24,298 bases of DNA from Chara braunii. Its lineage: Eukaryota; Streptophyta; Charophyceae; Charales; Characeae. The stretch lies in NCBI GenBank assembly GCA_003427395.1, contig BFEA01000574.1, positions 328,482-352,779 of the forward strand, given 5' to 3'. Under the pieces are notes generated by a model that did not search any database, had not been told where the DNA came from, and saw only the letters and a program-made list of their open reading frames with translations. Position numbers and translations under genes: made by a program. Positions 9,042-17,370 of the stretch are shown here, one piece after another (the stretch's first letter is position 1; every line of letters starts with the position of its first letter).

Positions 9042-9082
<41 letters not shown>

Positions 9083-9298
9083 GAGTCAGCAGTAAGAGGG
9101 AACTTCGGATATTGATTCTGGTTCACCCACTCGTTGTTATTATTATTATTGGGGGAAGAATAAGATTGGTGAAGTGAAGGAGGAGGAGGAAGGTGGAGAG
9201 AGAAGGGGGGATTTGTCATTGGTCTTGCTGGTGTACATCTTCTTCTTCTTCTTCTTCTTCTTCTTCTTCTTCTTCTTCTTCTTCTTCTTCTTCTTCTT
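9041..9298. repeat. Trinucleotide microsatellites (TTG)n, (ATT)n and (CTT)n
   Basis: TTG at 9042-9083, ATT at about 9133-9150 and CTT at 9238-9298. All lie inside LTR4. Confidence 0.95.
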
Positions 9299-9421
9299 TC
9301 CCTCTTCTCTGGTCTCTATCTCCTTGCAAGTGCTTTCATTTCTTTTGCAATTGGGTGGCATTGTCTTTCATTGTGAATTTGCACGTTGGGAATGACCAGG
9401 ATCGTAACACTAGGAAAAAAG

Positions 9422-9990
9422 TTGAAAAAACAGACCATAACATGGCACAGGTGTTGGTTGTTTGCCTTCACTGATCTCTTTTCAAGGTAATCATTATTCA
9501 GTCCTTTTTTTTCACTTTAATAATTTAATTGCTGATTCCTACGCAGCGTTTCATCTGCCCGCCAGAAGCGGAATCGTCAGGGGGGACTGTGAGGCGCGTA
9601 CCCAAAGAACGAAGAAACCTCCTATAAAAACTGAACTGGAGAGCTACCAAAAAGTCTCTGACCAAATCATCCACGCAAAGCCACTGTCGCAACTAGCTTC
9701 ACAAAGCACCTCATACTCGTCCAGATTAGAGGAAAGGTAAGGGAAAAACTTGGAAAAGGCGATAGAAGGCCGAAGGAGAGATTAGAGGCGAAGGAAGCAA
9801 GACAAGGAAGCAAAGCAGATAGAGACCGCCGCAACCGTTTTTGCAGAGCTCAGAAGCATGGTGAAAGGAAGAAAGAAAAGGTATTTATAGTCAGGGGGAG
9901 CAGAAATAAGCAGCAGTGATCCAAGCCGAGCAAGAGTGGTTCGATTTTGAGTTTGAAACAGGAGAGAGGGGGGCCGAGGGAGAGGGGGAG
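9422..9990 (+). other. Non-coding stretch, possibly the 3' internal part of the LTR5 element
   Basis: No coding sequence was recognised. The last 30 bases (9961-9990) are almost all purine and end GAGAGGGGGAG immediately before an LTR start, which fits a polypurine tract. A second purine run, CAGGGGGGAC, precedes TGTGAGGCGCG at about 9592, but no matching LTR end was found. Confidence 0.4.
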
Positions 9991-11264
9991 TGTTACATGC
10001 TGCGCCTGCACACGAGGGCCATTTTCCAGGCCCTGCGTCCCTCAGGCCGAAAGCCTGAAATTCAGGCTGAAAGCCTGAAAACCAGGGCCTACACCCGTAT
10101 CTGTTCAGCCCGAAAGCCTGAAAAACAGGGGCCTACAGACCCTGTGTCGTTTCAGACTAAAAATGGCAATAGCCTTTTTAGCCTGAAACGAAGGGCCATT
10201 TTCGGTCATTCATCAGAACGACCGGCCCTGAAACTCAGGCACCGAACCAGGGTTTCGGGAACAGGCTATTCTTAGCCTGTTCCCACAACAGCCTCAGCAG
10301 ACGCTGCAGCTCCAGCCCCTGGCACACTTCGGCATTGGCAAGAGCAGCCTCCTCGGCCTGGCTCGCCCTGCAGGCAGGCCGAGATAGTACATAGGGACTT
10401 CCCATGCACTTCACGGGTAGGCAGGAGGCAGTAGTCTTCAGGATTCGGCAGCAGCACTCTGGAGGGAGCACTGCAGGAGTAGTAGTAGCGTTAGCATTAG
10501 TGTTCGGCGCTGGGCGCCAGTAGGTAGCTTTAGTCTTCAGCACTGGGCGCCATAGCTAGGATAGCGCTAGAGAGAGAGAGATTGGGCGGAGGCCAGGAGT
10601 ACCTACCTGCAGCGCCGTTGCTCCAGCTTCGTCTTCGAGGTACCTGCAGCACAGCGCCAACTTCACAGGTTAGTATCTGGCTCGTGACAGAGAGAGAGTT
10701 CTTCTTATTCCTCTTCTCAGTCCACCATCTTCCTCTCACCCTCTCATTATCTGACTCCAATGCATCAGCAGACTACGAGAGAAAGAGAGAGAGAGAGCTT
10801 GGTGACATTGGATCCAGACTCGACTTTTTGGCTTCAGACATTGCAACGAGGGATTATTTGGGACTTGTGACAAAGACTTGGTGTTGACGACATTCCCATC
10901 TCTCCCCCTCTTCTTCGTCTGTGTATGTCTGGACCTGGCGCTTCCTTCCTGTGTACAGCGCCAGGCTCCTTCACACTTTGTGATGGACACGATGTATGTT
11001 TGGTCTGCGTTCAAACATTGATTGGGCTAGTCATTAGCATTCTAGCATTCTGCTTCGCTATCTTATACTACGTGAATAAGGTCAGTCCCGGTCAGGTCAG
11101 GATTTGTATCTAAGTCTTCCCTGCGCTATTCAGCACCATTCTGTATGTATCAGAATGCACATTGCTTGTTAAGATTCTACTTGCACTGCATTGTACATTC
11201 AGTCCTTTTTATCACATTGCGGATCCTCGGTTATTATGTACATCGCCTATCTGGGCATGTAACA
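9991..11264 (+). mobile_element. LTR (LTR5), 1274 bp
   Basis: It begins TGTTACATGC and ends GCATGTAACA, a perfect 10-bp terminal inverted repeat with TG...CA. It is preceded by a polypurine-like tract. Short internal repeats of GAAAGCCTGAAA.CAGG occur at 10044-10130. GCGCCA-type blocks and a CTTCTTCGTCTGTGTATG phrase are shared with LTR7. The 4-base flanks (GGAG and GAGG) do not match, so it is more likely a 3' LTR of a degraded element than a solo LTR. No partner LTR is visible. Confidence 0.7.
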
Positions 11265-12591
11265 GAGGCAGGAGGGAAGAGGGAAGGGGAGAGAACGTAT
11301 CTTCAGGCAGAGAGATCCCGAGAACGTGTGCCCTATGCTAGAAGAAGGTCTGCGAAGAGCAGATCCTGAGGCCACCATCTGCCATTGTATCAAAACCCAT
11401 CTTCACCAGAAGTTCGTACGCGTGCGAGCAGCCTGGCGGCGGGTACTACCACCAAGAGGAGCCATGGGGGCGTACCGCCAACACGTAGAAAAGGATCTGA
11501 CAAACCAGCAAGACCCCAAATATGGGAACTCGTACGTACGACCGAGCGGAGCGGTCCTGTATAGTAACTTCGCGATGGGCGTACCGGCCCGCCCTAGGAG
11601 CCGCAGACCTGCTGTATTCAGCCAAAGAGAATGAATCTACCTGGAAAAACTACTACAGGGAGGGCACAAAACATAGTCCCTCGAGATGAAAAGCACCAGA
11701 CCAAACCAATTCGCTGCTCGAGTGAATGAATCTGTCCAAAAGCACTACTCCTGGGAGGGGACAAAAGCACGCAGTCACTTGAGATTGCAAGGTACCCGAG
11801 AAAACCACCACGCCACCTATTCAGCTCTTTGAAAAATGGTCACCCATGGTTGTCATACCGCCTGATAATGCGAATTGGAAACCCCCCTTCAGATTGCTAA
11901 AAAAGAACTCATTGGGAAAACCCTTGAGCCGTCAGTGTTTTTTTTCCTCAATGTGTGGTGGTTGACAAGGGTAGCCACTTTTTTTTTCTTTTTTTTTTTG
12001 ATTAAAAACCACCGCTACCGTTCAGGCTGGGAGGCTAAGTCATAAAAGTAACCTATACCGCATAGGTTGGGCGCTACCGGATGACCACAATGGCTGGCGG
12101 CACCAACCAAAAGAAAACAAAAACGCCGTGCTGGCGCTTCGCCCCCCGTGCAGTTTGACTCCACCTCGGCAAAAAGAGGTTTGGAGGTAGTGGTGGTGTC
12201 CCGTCCACTGGGTAGCCAGATTGCACTTGGTGCAGCATGAAAAGGTGCTTGGAAGAGTGTCTTGGAGGGGCACGGGGTGAATGGGGGGACAAGGAGGACG
12301 AGGACTGGAAGATGATGATGTCGAGAAGGGGCGGTAGTGGCAAGGGGAGGTGCAACGGACGACAAATGGGGGCAGCAGAGATCCTCTCCCTTTCTCTCTG
12401 TTGTATACACACATGCATGTTCGTCATTTATATATGACTAGGTGGAAGAGGAGTAGTAGTCAAAGGGAAAAGGAGGAGGAGGTATGGCGTTGAGGAAGAT
12501 GAAGTAATAAGGAAGAAAACGAAGGGGGGCAAGCATGGGGAAGCACGGGCAGAAAAAGGCCCACTGGACAACGATAGGAAGGAGGGTGACT

Positions 12592-12593
<2 letters not shown>
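11265..12593. other. Intronic sequence without recognised genes
   Basis: A pair of diverged direct repeats (GAATGAATCT..., ACTAC..GGGAGGG.ACAAAA) lies at 11629-11692 and 11724-11789. A short palindrome CGTACGTACG is at about 11532. T-runs lie near 11940 and 11980-12000. The open frames of 100-130 residues in this stretch show no recognisable domain. Confidence 0.5.
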
Positions 12594-12657
<64 letters not shown>

Positions 12658-12910
12658 TTTGCAGGCAAGTGCATTCCAAGTGGACATGGCTCTTGTCCAT
12701 CTGCGGAATCTGACTGACCCAAGGAGGAGGAGGAGGAGGAGGAGGAGAAGGAGGATGAGGAGGGGGACCCTCTCTCTCTCTCTCTGTTTCTGCTTTTGCA
12801 GGCAAGTGCATTCCCAGCGGACATGGATCTTGTTCGTCTGCGGAATCTGACTGACCCAAGCCGGAGGAGGAGGAGGATGGGAGCGGGAGGAGGAGGAGGA
12901 GGAGGATGAG
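12594..12910 (+). repeat. Tandemly duplicated block: CT tract, acceptor-like TTTTGCAG, 55-bp body, GGA tract
   Basis: Copy 1 is a (CT)n at 12594-12654, then TTTTTGCAGGCAAGTGCATT (12655-12674) with body to about 12720, then (GGA)n to 12768. Copy 2 has CT at 12770-12785, the same body at about 12797-12861, then (GGA)n to 12910. The two bodies are about 90% identical and both encode GKCIPSGHGSC in one frame before a stop. This is a roughly 140-bp duplication; an exon origin is possible but unproven. Confidence 0.7.
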
Positions 12911-13238
12911 GAGAGGGACACGATCAGGGGGGTCCTGCACACAGGAACCTCCAAGTGCATTCATAGGTTGTACCGCTCCATAGGGCCCATGTACACCCCC
13001 GTACACAGATTGTTGTACAGGCCCATTTGGGACCCCTCGGACCATTGTAATCGTACTAGCGGTTTACCGCTGATGTGTGTATCATTTGGCAACAAGACAG
13101 GTGTCATTCTCTAATATCCATGCTATCCGAATTCTCAATTCTTTGTTCTTTGTTTAAGTTTGTTTTGCTCGCTGTTATTACCAGTTGAGGTCTCAATTCC
13201 TTCCTCCTCACTTTTACTCTGTGCCTGACAATTAGCAG
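12911..13238 (+). other. 3' end of intron 3
   Basis: No feature was recognised apart from the pyrimidine-rich acceptor region (13199-13238) ending ATTAGCAG. Confidence 0.5.
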
Positions 13239-13417
13239 GTGAGATGTCCTCCACGAAGCGAAATGAGCGTGCTCTTTTCGCATTGCCAAGAATCCCAGCT
13301 GCAGGCCCTGGGTCGCTCGCCGCCGGATCTGCTCGTGCGTATACTATTGCTGAACTCGAGGCTGCCACAGACTCTTTCAATCCTGACAACGTGCTGGGGG
13401 TCGGTGGCTTTGGAAGA
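13239..13417 (+). CDS. ALE2: ALE2-like RLK, juxtamembrane and glycine-loop exon
   Basis: The acceptor is ATTAGCAG|GT and the donor AAGA|GTAAGT, a perfect donor consensus. The first two bases complete a GGT (Gly) codon with the G from the previous exon. The product is a basic/Ser-rich juxtamembrane segment (SSTKRNERALFALPRIP), then AYTIAELEAATDSFNPDNVL, then GVGGFGR, the nucleotide-binding Gly-rich loop (G-x-G-x-F-G). The exon ends in phase 0 exactly before the Val of GFGRV, and the next exon begins VYKG. TIAELEAATDSF is the usual start of plant RLK kinase domains. No stop or frameshift is seen. Confidence 0.88.
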
Positions 13418-13513
13418 GTAAGTAGTATATTACTAGTTTGTTATAACTTATAAGCTACCCCCATTTTTCTAAATAACAAGCAAATAATTGAACATAAAAG
13501 TGGAAATCTGAAA

Positions 13514-13862
13514 ATCCCTACACTTGTAGAAATCCCTAACGTGAGAATTCGGCAATCCAGGCCTTCCGCGGTCCTACCGGCCCGACGGTTCGAATTGTTG
13601 AATGATCTTAAAGTCTTAAGATTGTGCGACAATCCAGGCCGTCCACAGTCCTACCCGCCCGATGGTTCAGATCGCCGCACGATCTTAAGACTTTTGAGAT
13701 CGCATGACAATCTGCACTGTTGGGCCGGTAGGACCGCGGATGGCCTGGATCGTCCCGGCTATTGGAAAGAGGGCCCGTCGTGAATGAACCGCCTGGTACC
13801 TGTTGGCCATGGGCCCGTTGCAGGGGGGCGCCCTCACCCTACTCCAGTTCAACGGACCTAGC
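13514..13862. mobile_element. Foldback element R2, copy 1
   Basis: It starts ATCCCTACACTTGTAGAAATC, nearly the same as the element at 23466. It contains repeated inverted motifs GATCTTAA.AGTCTTAAGAT and ACAATCC.GGCCGTCC / GGCCTGGATCGTCC, and then GGGCCCGTTGCAGG..GGCGCC with a partial inverse TTCAACGGACC. Short arms can pair in several ways. It has no coding capacity. It lies about 100 bp into intron 4. Confidence 0.65.
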
Positions 13863-13992
13863 GAAACCGACGAAGGACTCTACGTGGACAAACTCCTCAA
13901 CCCGCTCCATCGTTCGGCCCAGTCGCACTGCTGTTACTCATGGTCAAAGACACCCTCTCTCTCTTTCTCTCTTTCTCTCTCTCATGCATGCC

Positions 13993-14162
13993 TGCTTTTG
14001 TGGAGTTGTGTATAGCGAACATGATGTCGTATGGCCGCATGCACGCGTGCAAGCGTGCAAATGCATCGTGGGCAGACTGTCGGGGTTCAACCTCCTGATG
14101 AGTCGGTGAAACAGTCTGGCTCAGTCATGCTCTTTTTGTGGAGTTGTGCATAGCAGACATGA
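13993..14162 (+). repeat. Roughly 136-bp repeat unit with partial second copy, carrying the hammerhead-like motif
   Basis: TTTTGTGGAGTTGTGTATAG at 13997-14016 recurs as TTTTGTGGAGTTGTGCATAG at 14134-14153, with similar flanks (TCATGC before, ACATGA and CATGCACGC after). The hammerhead-like motif lies between them. The second unit is cut off by a TG/GA microsatellite. Confidence 0.65.
14073..14118 (+). ncRNA. Hammerhead-ribozyme-like motif (type III topology)
   Basis: Stem III is a perfect 8-bp pairing of CAGACTGT (14073-14080) with ACAGTCTG (14111-14118). The next base C (14081) gives the GUC cleavage triplet. Stem I is a hairpin at 14082-14094 (GGGGT/ACCTC, loop TCA, one G-U pair). The invariant CTGATGA is at 14095-14101 and GAAA at 14108-14111, each in the right place. 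The weak point is stem II: only GTCGGT (14102-14107) separates the two conserved boxes, far shorter than usual, so catalysis may be poor or lost. The predicted cut is between 14081 and 14082, in the same sense as the kinase pre-mRNA. Confidence 0.6.
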
Positions 14163-14218
14163 CAACCCATGCACGCACGAATGCACACAAGCACACACAC
14201 ACGTGCGCAGAAACACAC

Positions 14219-14221
14219 AGT

Positions 14222-14312
<91 letters not shown>
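14219..14312. repeat. Compound (TG)n(GA)n microsatellite
   Basis: TG at 14219-14246 followed directly by GA to 14312. Confidence 0.97.
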
Positions 14313-14317
<5 letters not shown>

Positions 14318-14463
14318 ATCAATGAGTTGACCCGTCATATTTGTTTTTGCAAGCGAAGCCACAACAGGTCATCTAGTATTTCAATAAATATTATATATAT
14401 ATTTATAGGAAATAGAAAACAAAGAAATGAAACGGAAATGAAACGGAAATGGCATGTCCTTGA

Positions 14464-14573
14464 ACGACTTTTTTCTTTCTTTTTTGAAATGAATTTGGAC
14501 CATTTCTCGAGTTATGCATGTCAAACAAACTTCCTGTTTCTTTCCAGAAAAAAGGCAACCATTCCATTATATT
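14464..14573 (-). mobile_element. Retroposon fragment ending in U6 snRNA 3' sequence (copy A)
   Basis: On the minus strand, AAGTTTGTTTGACATGCATAA then CTCGAGAAATGGTCCAAATTC (down to 14491) matches the last 32 nt of U6 at 28 positions, and is followed by an A-rich tail (CAAAAAAGAAAGAAAAAAG, 14486-14468). It abuts the end of the solo LTR at 14574 (target duplication 14570-14573). Confidence 0.6.
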
Positions 14574-15692
14574 TGTAAGGAATAAAGGCAACCTTTCCAG
14601 AAATCCAAGTTGCAAAATCACGAAGTAGCTCAGGTAGTCATGAACGAAGCAGAGTGCAATGAACCAAGATACCATCCAAATAAGAGCCATACGAAGCTCA
14701 GGTATCAATGTCGCCACTCTCTGGTCACACCAACACTGTATCCAATGTTGCACTTACTGTCTGGCGCCCAGTGCTCAGCCTATCCTACGCAGCCTATCTA
14801 GCCTATCGACGTTCTTGCAACTGGATCACTTTGAAGTCGAAGACCAATGTACGTGACGTCAACACCAATGCCAACCACCAGCGTACACCAGGTACGTTCT
14901 CTCTCCTCCCCTCATCACCCCTTGGATCCCCTCTTCATGCGCCTCCTACCCGAAGACCACCATCGCCATCACCTGCCCTGCGCCCAGCTGCCCGGCTATG
15001 GCTGCTGTGCACCTGCTGCCTCAGCAGCGCCCCTCACCTCAGCGCCCGTGCGCACGTCCGACCAGCAGCGCCCATGCAGACACTTGCGCAGCAACGGAGC
15101 AGCGTGTGTGCTCATTGCCTGCCACGGCCAGAATGCCTTGACCAGGCCAGGGCACTTTCCTTTATGGAAAGTGCGGCCTCGTTCCGGGTGCGCGGGCGTG
15201 GCTGAGGAAGTTTCCAGTAGCTTCCGGTCGGGCCCCAGTTTCTGCGCCCAGGCCCACCTCTGCAGTTACGGCCTGGGCCCTTTCAGTTGGGCGCGTGCAG
15301 GTAGTCTTCCAGGCTCCAAGTGTGTTGGCTGCATTCTCATTGGCTCGCGGAGGTTGTGTGATGACAATGCTGCTTTCTCATTCGTCCGCGGCCACTGCGT
15401 GATGTGTCGCCCTCCCGCTGAGTGTGCCCAGGGCGCAACCAACCAGGCCCTGGGCTCAACTGTGCAGCGCAGCTGTTGCTTCTGAGGAGAGCCAGCAATG
15501 GCTCACGTTGCTTTGTAACCAACTGGCGCACTGCAACTCTCTGATACCCACATATGGAAAAATTGTCGAAAATAGGCCTCTTGTGGATATTCAGGCCCGC
15601 CTTCACATAGGGCGGGCACAATGCTTGCTGGGGGCCCACAACCTACAACACTTGCATGTCTGTTGGGGCCCCGTGAGGGCTCAGTCCTCGCA
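14574..15692 (-). mobile_element. Solo LTR of the chromovirus family (LTR2), 1119 bp
   Basis: On the minus strand it starts TGCGAGGACTGAGCCCTCA at 15692 and ends TTCCTTACA at 14574. It aligns with LTR1 (516-1569) in order throughout. It is flanked by TATT at 14570-14573 and 15693-15696, a 4-bp target duplication. No internal retrotransposon sequence adjoins it, so it is a solo LTR in intron 4, antisense to the kinase gene. Confidence 0.85.
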
Positions 15693-15736
15693 TATTCCAT
15701 TTAAAAATGAAAATCAAAAGCTAGCTTGGAACCGTC

Positions 15737-16171
15737 AGCGCCCAACGTCCCTCACAATTGAATGGCTTTTTTTTTTTAATAATAAATTTGGACCATTTCT
15801 CAATTTATGCATGTCAAACAAACTTCCATGAAAAGCTGGGAAATGCCTGCGCCCAACTTCATCTGATTGCAGCGGGATTCGAACTTGGGTCTGTATTTCA
15901 ACAGTTGGGTGTACCAACTGAGCAATAGGCCCGTTGTTCCTGCGCCCAACTTTCTCTCTCACAACTGAATGGCTTCTTCTTTTTTTCAATACATTTGAGC
16001 GAGTGCAACTTCTTCGACACCAGAAATACAATCACAAAAAAAAAGAATGGTCTCGATTTATGCATGGCAAACAAACTTCGATTAAAAAAATATTGGAAAA
16101 ATATTGGAACTGCCCGCGCTCAACTTCTCTCACACCTGAATGGCTCTTTTTTTTTTTTTCTTTTTTTTTTT
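15737..16171 (-). mobile_element. Tandem retroposon units with U6 3'-end tails (copies B and C)
   Basis: A phrase of the type CGCCCAACTT.TCTCTCACA, then CTGAATGGCT and a T-run occurs three times on the + strand (15737-15778, 15941-15987, 16115-16171). On the minus strand each unit has this as its 5' end. Two units are followed by AAGTTTGTTTG(A/C)CATGCATAAAT and then U6 3' sequence. Copy B keeps 32 nt of the U6 end (15815-15784, 29 of 32 identical, all three differences C to T) plus an A-rich tail. Copy C keeps only about 16 nt (16066-16051). The third T-run forms the pyrimidine tract of the 16187 exon. Confidence 0.65.
15846..15952 (-). mobile_element. tRNA-derived insertion with 14-bp target duplication
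   Basis: A 79-bp segment (15860-15938) lies between two identical copies of CCTGCGCCCAACTT (15846-15859 and 15939-15952). On the minus strand it carries TTGCTCAGTTGG (A box, 15925-15914) and AGTTCGAATCC (B box, 15885-15875) at tRNA spacing. The acceptor and anticodon stems are not well formed, so it is a tRNA-derived retroposed sequence and not a gene. The long target duplication is typical of LINE-mediated retroposition. Confidence 0.7.
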
Positions 16172-16186
16172 GTTCATTGTTGGCAG

Positions 16187-16406
16187 GTCTACAAGGGTGT
16201 CCTGGTAAAGGGAACCCCGGTCGCGGTTAAAGTGCTGATCCGGAACGATTATCAAGGGGCGCGTGAATTTTTTGCCGAAATCCAAATGCTGAGCAGACTT
16301 CACCACCGAAACCTGGTGAAACTTCTCGGAGTTTGCCACGAAGATGGTATGAGAATGCTGGTCTACGAGCTGGTTCCCAATGGGAGTGTTGAGTCCCATC
16401 TGCATG
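16187..16406 (+). CDS. ALE2: ALE2-like RLK, kinase N-lobe exon
   Basis: The acceptor is TTGGCAG|GT after a T-rich tract and the donor CATG|GTACGT. It starts in phase 0 with VYKGVL, directly continuing GFGR from the previous exon. Visible landmarks are TPVAVKVL with the ATP-anchoring Lys, EFFAEIQMLSRLHHRNLVKL with the C-helix Glu and the HRNLVKL signature of plant RLKs, then MLVYELVPNGSVESHLH covering the hinge region. It ends in phase 1 within the codon after HLH. SRLHHRNLVKL and NGSVESHLH are the strongest evidence for the ALE2 branch. The catalytic exons are not in the window. Confidence 0.92.
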
Positions 16407-16489
16407 GTACGTCCCCACACATTTGTATTATCTGAACAATCCCAGCTTCTTTCTTTCTTTCTTTGATAGAAAAAAAAGCTGCAGTTTTA

Positions 16490-16745
16490 TCTATACTCTA
16501 TAATAAAGGGAATATCGGGTCTCGGGTGACGCTGCTGTGAACCCGGGGCCCCTGTTATGGGAAATTGGCGGCGGACAAGGTGCTGGCCCACGGGCAACTT
16601 GCACGGAATGCAGTTTTTTTTTCCCGTTCACGCGAGTTTGAACGGTGGTGCGAGTGGGCCCAAGGGGAACTTGCACAGAATGTAGTTTTTGTTTTTCCCA
16701 TTTGCGTGAGTTCGAACAACGGTGCGGCGCGGTGAAAGAGGATGG
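16490..16745 (+). repeat. Possible Helitron-like start and diverged tandem repeat
   Basis: TCTATACTCTATAATAAAGG at 16490-16509 follows an A and resembles Helitron 5' ends. Two diverged copies of AACTTGCAC.GAATG.AGTTTTT then CG.GAGTT.GAAC..CGGTGCG lie at about 16599-16652 and 16669-16727. No CTRRT end with hairpin was found, so the boundary is open. Confidence 0.35.
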
Positions 16746-16868
16746 ACGCGGGGGGAAGTATGACCGTGTGCCTTGCTTTCATTCCGGAAATTTCATATGC
16801 GCAGGGGAAAATCGAAAACGGCTGCGCACAACCTGGAAGTTTTTCCACCACGGCACGTTGTTGTCCGA

Positions 16869-16869
<1 letters not shown>

Positions 16870-16935
<66 letters not shown>
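16870..16935. repeat. (AC)n microsatellite
   Basis: 66 bp of pure AC in intron 5. Confidence 0.98.
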
Positions 16936-16936
<1 letters not shown>

Positions 16937-16983
16937 TTCGTTTACAGAACCATCCTGGCACATTTTTTTGGTTACCTCCACTG

Positions 16984-17160
16984 CCCCACACTTGATTAGG
17001 TGAACCCCCCCCTTTGCGTGGACCTAACCAGGTGAAAAACCCAAGGGCACTTGATTATTTGAAACATTTCAGGGGCAATCAATGTGGTGAAAATCCCAAG
17101 GGGGCACATGACAAGCTGAAAAATATAAGGGCACTGAAGGATGTGAAAAGTTTTTGTCAA
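16984..17160 (+). repeat. Degenerate minisatellite, about 27-34 bp units
   Basis: Units of the type GGGCAC.TGAT.A.GTGAAAA..CCAAGG recur five or six times with strong divergence. Confidence 0.6.
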
Positions 17161-17205
17161 GGGCTCCGGATCCCAGCCTAGAATAAAATTTCCCTTTTTT
17201 TTGGT

Positions 17206-17284
17206 CTGGGCCACCAGCACGGGCCGCGCGGGTCACCTTGTGTGAGCGGGGGTAGCCCGGCCTTGCACGGAACAGGGAAGGGCC

Positions 17285-17332
<48 letters not shown>

Positions 17333-17336
17333 CCCA

Positions 17337-17370
<34 letters not shown>

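Larger units (their letters stand above)
7989..9409 (+). mobile_element. Solo LTR (LTR4), 1421 bp, inserted in the end of R1 copy 1
   Basis: It begins TGTTATGACCC and ends GGATCGTAACA, near-inverted ends with TG...CA. It is flanked by CTAG at 7985-7988 and 9410-9413, a 4-bp target duplication. The interior has the CACCTACCTGG and GCTATGG blocks seen in the other LTRs here, a 41-bp tandem duplication (8883-8923, 8924-8964), and TTG and CTT microsatellites toward the 3' end. There is an N at 8559. No polyprotein sequence adjoins it, so it is a recombined solo LTR. Orientation is inferred from similarity of its end to that of LTR6. Confidence 0.7.
4255..16406 (+). other. ALE2: ALE2-like receptor-like serine/threonine kinase gene (four exons visible, partial at both ends)
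   Basis: Four exons with consensus splice sites join in frame: 4255-4632, 6778-7026, 13239-13417 and 16187-16406 (1026 nt). Intron phases are 1 (before the first exon), 1, 1, 0 and 1. The protein order is extracellular module, transmembrane helix, basic stop-transfer, juxtamembrane, and kinase N-lobe. The signature EMLSRLHHRNLVKL-like stretch (here EIQMLSRLHHRNLVKLLG) and NGSVESHLH are typical of the ALE2 branch of plant RLKs, which in Arabidopsis act in epidermal and cuticle differentiation. The signal peptide and N-terminal exons lie upstream or were not recognised. The catalytic loop, DFG and APE exons must lie beyond 24298, since no such exon was found. Orthology to ALE2 rather than a paralogue is inferred. 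Confidence 0.85.

Noticed and set aside
11136-11160. Primer-binding site TGTATCAGAATGC, similar to the initiator-Met tRNA complement
   Set aside because: The LTR continues to 11264 (perfect 10-bp inverted ends), so the motif lies inside it and not after it.
14886-15485. 165- and 212-residue open frames
   Set aside because: They lie in the solo LTR 14574-15692, on the strand opposite to it, and show no domain.
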